From positions 17,132,931 to 17,196,930 of the forward strand of contig NC_086386.1 in assembly GCF_036588685.1 (NCBI RefSeq): a stretch of 64,000 nt of DNA. The letters are read 5' to 3'. This DNA is from Mytilus trossulus. Taxonomy: Eukaryota > Mollusca > Bivalvia > Mytilida > Mytilidae. The notes beneath the pieces are model-generated. The model had not been told where the DNA came from. It saw nothing but the letters and a program-made list of their open reading frames with translations, and did no database searches. The position numbers and the translations under genes are program-made. Shown here piece by piece: positions 1-10,600 of this stretch (position 1 is the stretch's first letter; every line of letters begins with the position of its first letter).

Positions 1-197
1 TTGAAACCTTTCACTCCAGATTTTGGAATTACTATCTCCGTACGACACATAGGACATGCGAATGATACTTTAGCTTCAATTTTGTTTATGTGTTTGTCTA
101 TGCATTCTCGACAGAATGAATGAAAGCACTCTAAAATCCTTGGATCTTTATGTCTCTTACTACATATCATACACTGAAGAGGGTCTGCAGTAGACAT
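1..197 (-). CDS. TRIM/RING-type E3 ubiquitin ligase, N-terminal exon (partial)
   Basis: Reading the minus strand from an ATG at 195-197 gives an open frame to the window edge that carries a C3HC4 RING finger: CMIC near residue 8, then ECFHSFCREC and, about 25 residues later, CPMC. All eight zinc ligands expected of a RING (Cys-Cys, Cys-His, Cys-Cys, Cys-Cys) are visible within about 60 residues. In TRIM and related proteins the N-terminal RING recruits an E2 enzyme for ubiquitin transfer. The B-box, coiled coil and C-terminal domain that would define the subfamily lie outside the window, so TRIM is a family-level inference. This ATG is chosen because it sits just before the first RING cysteine pair, as in many TRIM proteins. 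The frame is still open at position 1, so either the exon continues or its splice site lies outside. Confidence 0.8.
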   Translation of the reverse strand, partial: MSTADPLQCMICSKRHKDPRILECFHSFCRECIDKHINKIEAKVSFACPMCRTEIVIPKSGVKGF

Positions 198-982
198 CTC
201 GAAGACGGAAATACAAATATTAGAACTATATCATCCGAGATGTTTTATGTCCAACTTTTTTTTTAAGTGTCCGTGTGTTTATCTTCTAATTGAGCACTAA
301 GCACATGCGTTTAATAATCGGATATGACGAAGTTAATGAACTAAATTTGTATTATTTCTTTTATCACCATAACCTGACTATTAAAGGAATATATCGATCA
401 TTTAAATCTCTATATGTCAAGGTATGGTATTGTACCAGCAACGTCAAGTAAAATAGTGAGGTTCGACGAGGGAATAGCAATTCCAAATAAAATTGTATTT
501 CATCACACTTTATACGGTTGATGGTATACGAAAGCTAATTTGTAGTTAATACAGTGTTGACAATTTTCGTGTAAGTGTGGATATGTATTTACGAACAGAT
601 AACATTAATAGATAAAGTACCCTATCGATAATTATTGTATTCAACATGCTCAAACGTGATACTGGAATGCCATTTAAACTGAGATTTAAAATATAAATAC
701 TTGATAGGTTCATAAGTAATAAGGATATTAATAGTGTATCGTTTAAATGTTGAAAGCAGATAAATAAATACTGCTATTGACACTTTAGTTCTTATTTGAT
801 ATACCACTTTGTACATATATATATGTTCTTTTGTTTTTATAACAATTCAATCAGATTTAAACCCGACTAGAAGTATCTGGATTAATAAAGGCGAGCCAAT
901 GTGTACAGACATGATTATCTGTTATAAATCGATGCTTTTAAAAATTCAAGAAGATGAGTGGAGACAGGTTTAACTCATATAT

Positions 983-1082
983 ATAAAAGAGATGTGGTAT
1001 GATTGCCAATTATATAACTGTACAAAAGAAAACGAATGACACAAAAAATAACAGCTATAGGTCACCGTACGGTCACTGTTCG
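983..1082 (+). repeat. SINE-like repeat fragment, family S1
   Basis: Contains the phrases agatgtggtatgattgccaa and ctataggtcaccgtacgg that recur at 6.5, 27.4, 54.9, 55.3 and 61.1 kb in one or other orientation. It has no open reading frame and looks like a truncated copy of a short interspersed element. Confidence 0.6.
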
Positions 1083-1249
1083 TTAATTATATTTTTCTCT
1101 CATTTACACTAAGGAATAATGAAGAAAATTCATGGTTTTCTTTTTTTTTTGTAAAGAATATTCTTTATATGTGTGTTTAAATCTTATTGACTGCTGATTT
1201 TGTTCTTCATCGTTTGAAGCCCGTCGTCTGTTCTCCATTGTCATCACTA

Positions 1250-1316
1250 TTGAATGAAAGCGCTCTAAAATCATACGGTTTTTATGTCTTTTGCTGCACA
1301 GCATACACTGGAAAGA
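1250..1316 (-). pseudogene. Decayed duplicate of the RING exon
   Basis: The minus strand encodes QCMLCSKRHKNRMILERFHS, nearly the same as the beginning of the RING in the exon at 1-197. The cysteine of the ECFHS motif is Arg here, and the downstream Cys-Cys pairs are not recognisable. The frame stays open for about 60 further residues with no RING similarity and ends in low-complexity sequence. It is best read as a partial, inactive duplication about 1.1 kb upstream of the parent exon. Confidence 0.65.
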
Positions 1317-1333
1317 GTATTTTTTTTATATAT

Positions 1334-1433
1334 TTTTTTTGTTTTTTTGTTTTGTTTTGTTTTGTTTTGTTTTGTTTTGTTTTGTTTTGTTTTGTTTTGT
1401 TTTGTTTTGTTTTGTTTTGTTTTGTTTTGTTTT
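1334..1433. repeat. Pentanucleotide microsatellite (TTTTG)n
   Basis: About 18 near-perfect copies of a 5-bp T4G unit. The reading frames that cross it in several phases are products of the repeat and are not genes. Confidence 0.95.
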
Positions 1434-3189
1434 ATTTTTCTTTCTTATTTGTTTTTGTTACTTTTTTGTTTCTTTTTTGTTTCCTATATTCCAATTTCCT
1501 TGTTCATTAAGAGCTCCAGTACTGATAATTAAACTTGCAGAAAAATTCCTATACACCCAAATAAAGATCTTATACAGGCTAGACAATACATTACGACGGA
1601 TGGTAATGGAGTAGCTAAAAACAATATACTTTTAAAATATGCAAGAAAGAAGATTTTAAATATACGTGATTTTTGAACAGACGAACGAGATCCGTCTTTC
1701 GTGAGAAAAACGGGTATTACATGCATATACCGATCGAAGCAGGTTTCAAAAGGAACAGAAAATATACAATTTAGAGTACCGAACCCGGATGAAAGATAAT
1801 TTTATTTGCAAAATACATCCATATAGGTCAAGCAAACACAAATACATACATATACATGTATAATACAGAAAGTGAAGAGCTATAAATATAAACAGTAATT
1901 ACATAGTTATAAATGGTAATGTAACCTTTGATGGACATGGATCTCATTTTCGCAATTTTTTTAAGATTGATGGCTGGAGTGGTAACGGATAATTTGAAAT
2001 ACAACATACTTAAAAACTAGAAACGACCCTATAATTTTCTAATCTCCTACAACAGCCTGAATGCTTACAACTAGAGGTTGCAAGAGGCAGAGTTCTGGAA
2101 GCGTTATTAACATATTTGAACTATAACATAAAAACGTATATCCAAATTATAAAATGTCTAAAACAAACAATTAACATAGCATGGGCTCGATAATATGTAT
2201 CATTGCTCCATGTGTACGTCTAGACGACATATAGCTAACTATCGAGTTGACCTCCGAAGACGGTCGACAGTCACATTCAGTTTAAACAATATAAACATAA
2301 ATTTAGATATAAATAGATAGCTAACTTGTGAAATTAGATTTTCTAAGTTTGTTTAGTTTCATACAAGGTTACAAATATATGTTCACCATCGTTTTTACTG
2401 ACCTGAATTTATTTATGAATGAGTTTTTGGGGATCGAATCAGGCAAACCCTTGTTTCACTTCCAATGTTGACATTCTTTTCCTTTTAAAATAAACGATTC
2501 TCATAATTCATACGTTATCCATCTCTAGTAAAGGGGTTGAATTGTAGGTCACATACGGATTCAATGTATTCGAATTATGCAAGTGAAAAATTCATCAACG
2601 ATGTTTTTAGCTTATTTTGATAAATTTGACCATACTGACTGCTGAAAGCGAATGATAATTTAACTTTCAATTATCATTGAACAAATATCTATCTCGTAGC
2701 TAGTGTCCCTTTAATATAAATATCAAGCCGTTCAATATTTATAAGATGATACAAATGTCCACCAGCTGACAAATTTTTTTTTTTTCAATTTCCGGTTTCA
2801 GTTGTCCTTCACCTTTTAACAGATCTACACACAGCTCGAACAGTTACTAATCATAGCAAAGGGGTAATGTTAAACTTCACTTAGTAGAAATAATTAACTG
2901 TTATTTACTGTACGAAAATATTGTTTACTGCAGTGGGCGGCAAGGCTGCAAACTAGAACTGTCGACTTTTGAATACGCTAGACCCTTTAGCCTTTACTAT
3001 TCTTTCATTTAGACGTATTCATGGTATAAGCTGTCAAATAAATTATTTATTTTTATTAGATTGTAACTTTTCCCCAAAAGAGTTAAAAGGTCTGTGTTGA
3101 GTATTAGTTTAGGTCTAATAGTGCTAAAATGTGTGTTTTTTTTAGCTGATCTTGGCTAAGTCTTTACTTTCATTGACACCAATATAGGG

Positions 3190-4255
3190 AAATAAAACAC
3201 TTGTGCAAAAACAATGTATTATTATTATATGAACATTGTAACTCCCCTTGTGAGCTTTTGTATCTGATATCACTTGACTTAGGCCATGAAAATGAGGTCA
3301 AGGTCAGATGAACCATGCCAGGCAGACATGTACAGCTAACAATTCTCCAATACACCAAATATAGTTGACTGTTGCCTATAGATTGAGAAAAATTACCAAA
3401 AACAAAATACTTAACACTAAGCAATGCACCATGAAAATGAGGTCAAGGTTAAATAAAACCTGTGTGACTGACATGAAGAACTTAAAATATTTCCATACAC
3501 CAAATATAGTTGACCTATTGCATATACATTTGTAGTACTAGAAAATAGACCAAAACTCAAACACTTAACTTTGACCACTGAACCATGAAAATGAGGTCAA
3601 GGTCAGATGACACCTGTCAGCTAGACATGAACACCTTATAATCATTCCATACACCAAATATAGTTGACCTATTGCATATAGTATATATATATATTAGAAA
3701 AACAGCCCAAAACACAAACACTTAACTATAACCACTGAACCATGAAAATGAGGTCAAGGTAAGATGACACCTGTCAGTTGAACATGTACACATTACAGTC
3801 CTTCTATACACGGAATATACTAGACCTATTGCTTATAGTATCTGAGATATGGACTTTACCACCAAAACTTAACCTTGTTCACTGATCGATGAAATCAGGT
3901 CGAGGTCATGTGAAAACTGTCTGACCAGCATGAGGACCTTGCAAGGTATGCACATACCAAATATAGTTATCCTATTACTTATAATTATTAAATAAGAGAG
4001 AATTTAACATTACAAAAAAATTGAACTTTTTTTTCAAGTAGTCACTTAACCATGAAAATGAGGTCAAGGACATTGGACATGTGACTGACGGAAAGTTCAT
4101 AATATGAGGCATCTTTATACAAAGTATGTCAGAAGCATCCAGGTTTTCCACCTTTTAAAACATAAAGCTTTTTAAAAGAAGTTAGCTAATGCGGACGCCG
4201 CCAGTTCACTATCCCTATGTCAAGCTTTCTGCAACAAGAGTTGTAGGCTCAACAA
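3190..4255 (+). repeat. Tandem block of a dispersed about 150-bp repeat, family S3
   Basis: At least six diverged units, each with ccatgaaaatgaggtcaagg, a variant of ccaaatatagttgacctatt and a polypurine stretch. Spacing between units is about 146-158 bp. The same family recurs at 25.26-26.07 kb in the same orientation. The block ends with a unique tail near 4190-4255 (gccgccagttcactatccct onward). No coding potential. Confidence 0.85.
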
Positions 4256-4323
4256 TTACAGATAACAACACTTTCAATGTATAATTATTTGCCAACAAGA
4301 TTTAAATAAAGAAAGATTTGAAG

Positions 4324-4533
4324 TACTGTAAATTCAGAAATTATTGCGTGCATTTATTATTGCGATTTTGTCATTTTAGACCTAAATGCGATTTTAATTA
4401 TTACTATTTTTAGAAAAAGCCTGTTCAATTCATATAAAAGATTTCAAAATGCGAGTTTAAATTATTGCGTTTACAACTCTGTCGCATTTTTCGCAATAAT
4501 AAAAACCTCGCAATAATTTCTGAATTTACAGTA
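4324..4533. mobile_element. 210-bp TIR element (MITE)
   Basis: The left end tactgtaaattcagaaatta and the right end taatttctgaatttacagta are perfect inverted repeats of about 24 bp. The interior is AT-rich and itself rich in attattgcg words in both orientations. No ORF is present, so it is non-autonomous. A diverged left half of the same family lies at 37.96 kb in a PAN3 intron. Confidence 0.85.
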
Positions 4534-4607
4534 ATTGATTTATACCATGTTTATTTTTTTTACTTTAAAACATTACTATTTCAGTATGATAACACAGTGC
4601 CATTGAA

Positions 4608-7600
4608 ATGACATCAAAAACAGTGAAGTTAAGTTTGTCCAGTATAGAGGCTGACGAAGGGGATGGAGCTGTGGTTAGAAGAAGTATAGGAAGACCAGAG
4701 GTAACAATCAGGGTGATTGGGGTAATAAGTAGCTAGGAGAAGTATAGGAAGACCAGAGGTAACAATCAGGGTGTCTGGGGTAATAAGTGGTTAGGAGAAG
4801 TATAGGAAGACCAGAGGTAACAATCAGGGTGTCTGGGGTAATAAGTGGTTAGGTTGATTTTGATTGTTGGTTGCTTAACGTCCAGTGGCAAATATTTCAT
4901 GCATATTCAGGACGATATATTTTTAAGTGGTTAGGAGAAGTATAGGAAGACCAGAGGTAACAATCAGGGTGATTGGGGTAATAAGTGGTTAGGAGAAGTA
5001 TAGGAAGACCAGAGGTAACAATCAGGGTGTCTGGGTAATAAGTGGTTAGGAGAAGTATAGGAAGACCAGAGGTAACAATCAGGGTGATTGGGGTAATAAG
5101 TAGCTAGGAGAAGTATAGGAAGACCAGAGGTAACAATCAGGGTGTCTGGGTAATAAGTAGCTAGGAGAAGTATAGGAAGACCAGAGGTAACAATCAGGGT
5201 GTCTGGGGTAATAAGTGGTTAGGAGAAGTATAGGAAGACCAGAGGTAACAATCAGGGTGATTGGGGTAATAAGTGGTTAGGAGAAGTATAGGAAGACCAG
5301 AGGTAACATTCAGGGTGTATTGGGTAATAAGTAGTTAGCTAGCATTTATATATATACTAAAAAGCCTATGTATTCATCATATAATGTAGCTGCGGGGTGG
5401 GTGGGTTGGGGGGTTACTTAACTTTTAAATTAATGTACTCAATGTGTAAAAGTACATAATTGCTGTAATGCTTGACATCATATTTAACATATCAAATAAA
5501 ATAAAACAGGCATGTATTTACATATATAATTTTCTAGTTTGCTTTGGTGGTTATGCAATTTATAGTTACATGTAATAATTTGTATAATTTTTCATTTCAG
5601 TTAAAACTGCTAGATCCATTTTTAATGTTAGATGAATTTAAAGTGAAACCACCAGCAGGATTTCCTGATCATCCACACAGAGGATTTGAAACAGTTAGTG
5701 TCACTCTTAAATATTTTCACAGGAAGGGGAATCCAATTGAAACACTCCCTTTTTATGTCCCATTTTTATGGCCATAAAGTTTTCTGGTCTGTGCGTCCAT
5801 TCCTATGTTCTTCTATTTGTCTGTCTGTCCCACTTTAGGTGAAAGTTTTTGAATGAGGTAGTTTTTGATGAAGTTGAACTCCAATCAACTTGAAACTTAG
5901 TACATATGTTCCCTATGATATGATCTTTGTAATTTTACTGCCAAAAAAGAGATGTTTTCCCATTTTCACGGGTCCACTGGACATAGCAAATGATAGTGCA
6001 GATGGGGCTTCCATGTACATTGGACACATTCTTGTTTATATACTAAAAGATGCCATCTAATTCACTGTACAATTGGGCAAGTGTTGAAACAAAGAGTTTC
6101 CATATTAGCTGGCAATACGTTGACTGAGCATGCAAGAAATTGTATAAGACATAGATCAATCACAAAAAATAATGTTTCAAAGACAAATTCAGGAAGTACA
6201 AAATAAAACATTTATAAGGTTATATCACAAATAATTCTGACTTTGTATCGTTTCAGAGGAGTTGAATCTCAATGAAATCAGTCTCTTCCTTTAGTAGTAT
6301 AGATGGATCTGTTATCATTTTCGCAAAATAATCAGATGAATTTGCTATTATTCTTGCAAAAAAAGAACAAACATAAAAAAGCATCAAGATCTAAAGAATT
6401 GAATTGTCAGTGGATGTCAATTAAATATTTCATTTGAACAAAACAATAGCAATGGAATAAAAATGTTTTTGTTAAACTTTGTAATTGTTTATTTTTTCAT
6501 TGTGAGATTATTACTACATGTAGATATAGGAAGATGTGGTGTGAGTGCCAATGAGACAACTCTCCATCCAAATAACAATTTAAAAATTAAACCATTATAG
6601 GTTAAAGTACGGCCTTCAACACGGAGCCTTGGCTCACACCGAACAACAAGCTATAAAGGGCCCCAAAATTACTAGTGTAAAACCATTCAAACGGGAAAAC
6701 GTACATATTTTAGTTCTTGTATGACTATTTTCCTCATTACAGGTGTCCTATGTTCTGAAAGGTACAGGACAGCATGAAGATTTTTGTGGCCATAAAGGTG
6801 CTTTGAATAGTGGAGATGTTCAGGTATTGTATAAACATATGTGTATTACTTTAAAAAAAACAGAATTTATGATTTGAATTCATGACCTTGATGTCAAATT
6901 CCTCTAAAATTGAATGTTATTAAAAAGTGAAATTTTCACCTTTTACTGTTGAATCATGGTATGCGGTATTCAGTACCGTACGTAGGTGACACTTGAGGAT
7001 ATTTATCTAAACGCACACAAGAACACCTGTATTGTTTTAAAAGACCAATAAATTCAAAAGTATCTTTTATCAACACCTTAAGAAGCACAATCATCTGACT
7101 AAATATTTGTAGTTTCTTTTGTTACATCTTCTGACAACAGACTCGGTCTTCTCTTGAACTGAATTTTAATGTGCATAATGTTATGCGTTTACTTTTCTAC
7201 ATTGGCTAGAGGTATAGAGGGAGGGTTGAGATCTCATAAACATGTTTAACCCTGCCACATTTTTGCACCTTTCCCAAGTCAGGACCCCCTGGTCTTTGTT
7301 AGTCTTGTATTATTTTTGAATTTAGCTTCTTGTGCATAATTTGGAGTTAAGTGACGGTAACCAAATTGCACCTATTTTGACAGTTTTTTCACCTACGTTT
7401 TTTTATAATAATGTCCATTCTGTGTTTATTTTGTAGCCCTATCCTTTATTGTATAGGTACACCAATTTAATTTTTAATCCATATTGAGTCATAAAAAAAT
7501 GGGTTTGAATCAACCTCCAAACTATCCATGATTCTGTAATGAGGAGTACCCAAATTGCATCCATGCTGAAATTCACATCGTCATAAGTCTCATAACTGAG

Positions 7601-10600
7601 CTTTTGTTTAATTTCTTCAAATATTTTGAACAATTGGATATTAGTCCATGCTTATTCTTCATATTTTACGAAATGTATACTTATAATATATTGTATTTGC
7701 TAATTTCAAAAAGATGACGTTTTGAAGACGTTGCATGATGACGTTTTCGTACATTTTGCTTTTTCAGTAAACAGTCCATCTGTTGATAAATACTGTGAAC
7801 GTTTTGTGTATGTCTAAATATATTTACCTATGTTGAAAGACGTGCATAGTATCAAATCATAAAAATACAAATTGTTTAGTCTCTAAGAAATCTTGTAAGA
7901 TTTCTGTTGCCATATTTGTGCAATTTGGGTACCCTTACGTTAAGTATGGCGTTCATTATCACTGAACTAGTATATATATTTATTTAGGGGCCAGTTGAAG
8001 GACGCCTCCAGGTGCAGGATTTTATCACTGCATTGAAGACTTATTGGTGACCTTCTGCTGTTGTCTGTTCTATGGTCGGATTGTTGTCCCTTTTACATAT
8101 TCCCCATTCCCATTCTCAATTTTATTTATTTCATAAAGGAATGCTGATTTTAGTAATAAGAAGTTTCATACTAAAATTTTATAATCCTGTTACATTATAT
8201 ATATAGGGAGATAAATAATTCCTGTCTGAAATAGTTTTGTAAAATTGACTAACTTTCTTTTGTAGGGTAATAAATATGTTTCTCCTAGGTTTAGATCACC
8301 TTATTTAAACGTTTTCTTTTATTGTAATTTTTTATTTCATTCTGAATTATAATGCAAGGAAAATTTCACCTCTTATATGGTCTATTTTAGTGGATGACTT
8401 GTGGACGTGGTATAGTACATTGTGAGATGCCTCAAGGAACAGACGAGGCTCATGGTTTACAGTTGTGGGTGAACCTAGCCAAAAAAAATAAAATGATTGA
8501 ACCAGCCTACCAGGAACTATTAGATAAAGATATCCCTAGGTCAACAGAAAATGGTACCACCATCAAGGTCATTGCTGGTAAAGCATTTGGCAAAACAGTA
8601 GGTTCATTTTCTTTTAGATAATTTGTCTACTTCAAACAAGGTTCCTAAATTGATTTCCAATCTCTTTCTTATGCCTGCCTCAACTCAATGTAATGAATCT
8701 TTCATAAAATGCTTATGACCACAAAACAAAAATCAACTTCATGTATGAATTTTGGCAGCATCACTTTTACTTTTCTAGAGTTGTGTCCATTTACAAATAG
8801 AAAAGTTGCTGAATTTTATGTTTCTGTTCTTTAACTTCGGTTTGTCTAAACCAAATACTATGACACTTATTCATAATGTTTTTTACCACAAAACTCAGAT
8901 CAAGTACAAATTTGAGTGGCATTACTTTTACAGTTTGTCTTTGAGTTATGTCCCTTCATAACAATTATTTGCAATGGGGGGTACATCATTGTGTCCCAAA
9001 GTCATATTCCCCATTTATTCATATTTGACTCATTAAATGCTTTCTGTATAAATCATACTTTTAACCAATAACATGATAACTGTTCTATGAAAAAATCACA
9101 TTTAGATATTTTTGAAAGAGATTTCCCAAAATTTAAGCTTGATGTACTGTGAAAGTACTTTTATTCGTGGGGTACCAATTTTCGTGGTTTTCGTGGATGA
9201 CTTTATCCACGAATTTAAGTGTCCATCGAAATAAAACAACCATTGTCCAAATTAAGACATGAAAAGATCCCTATCCGTAGCGTAGGTTTGACTACTGATA
9301 TGATCTAGAGAATATATTTTATGACACCAAATCTGAGAATACTTTAACTGCAGTCACATAACTACAGAATGCAAGAGTATACCAATTTTATCTTTAATAC
9401 CTTAATCTGTACAACTTTTGATCTTTTAATTCCCATAAAAAACATTTTTGATCGATAAAAGTCAGATTTCCAGTATTGACATGCTAGTATAATAAAGTGT
9501 TCATTTTATTACCTCTTAGTTTTCGTACATATGGGTACAATAATTTCATGCTGGGCTTGATTTTGATGAGAATTACATATTTGACAATCCAAGATACGTT
9601 TATAGCATTTGTTTATGCTACTGTTTTCATAAGGTGACATGTTTATGGCCTAATTAACACCTTTGATGATCTTTAATCTGTTGATCACTTTACCATTGGT
9701 TAATTAGTGTTATCACTACGATTTACATATTCAATGTTTACTTTGCAATTTCCTTCAATCCCGACTATTTGTAACCTTCCATTCTACAATTTTTAAATTC
9801 TTATCTTAGAAAACTAAAATCCACGAATTTAAAAACCCACGAACATGTAAATATTTCTCAAACCACGAAAATTGATACCCACGAATTAAAGTACTTTCAC
9901 AGTATATGGGTTTTTCAGTCCCCTATGTATACAAGAACACCAACCATGTACCTAGATTTTGATGTGTATTTATGTATTTTTCAGTCCCCTATGTATACAA
10001 GAACACCTACCATGTACCTAGATTTTAAGATGCAGAAAGGATCCAGTGTTGATCAACCTATACCAACAGGCTGGAACAGTTTTATATATGTCCTATCAGG
10101 ATCGGCTCATTTTGGTAAAATATTTTCTACTTTAACACATGGATATGTCCTTTCAGTTTCAGGATATGTTTGTGGTAAAATATTGCCTGTATTTTGATTG
10201 ATTGATTGACTGATTGACTTCAAGTGGCATATGCTCATTATTTTAATCAAACTGTATAAATGCATATCGATCTTTAAATGCATAATCAATAGTCAATTTA
10301 TAATGAAGTATTTTACTTTTTACTTCCAAAACTTTATAAGATATTTAAAATTTAACGATTTATGAAAACTTTTTAAAGAAATTGGAAGATGGTACCAAGG
10401 AGCTTATAAAAGGCCATTATTGTAAATAAAACAGATTAGACCATGGCAAAATTTGAAGAAAAAAAATTTAGATTCTACAACACAAACCACTCTAACTAAT
10501 GTAGTGATACATTATATTTCAGGCAACTCTGATAAACCTACCCCTGGAAAACCTTATGACACCTTAGTACTTAGTGAAGAAGGGGATTTTATACATATTT

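Larger units (their letters stand above)
198..4584. other. Intergenic region between the RING gene and pirin A
   Basis: No intact gene is supported here. The stretch holds the upstream flank of the RING gene, a SINE-like fragment near 983-1082, a decayed RING-exon copy, a pentanucleotide array, a tandem block of a dispersed 150-bp repeat (3190-4255) and a 210-bp TIR element (4324-4533). A pyrimidine-rich tract ending in AG at 4583-4584 looks like the acceptor of the first coding exon of pirin A, so an upstream untranslated exon probably lies in this region; I could not locate it. Confidence 0.6.

Noticed and set aside
1187-1614. Three overlapping Phe/Leu/Cys-rich frames of about 82-107 residues
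   Set aside because: They are translations of the (TTTTG)n microsatellite in different phases.
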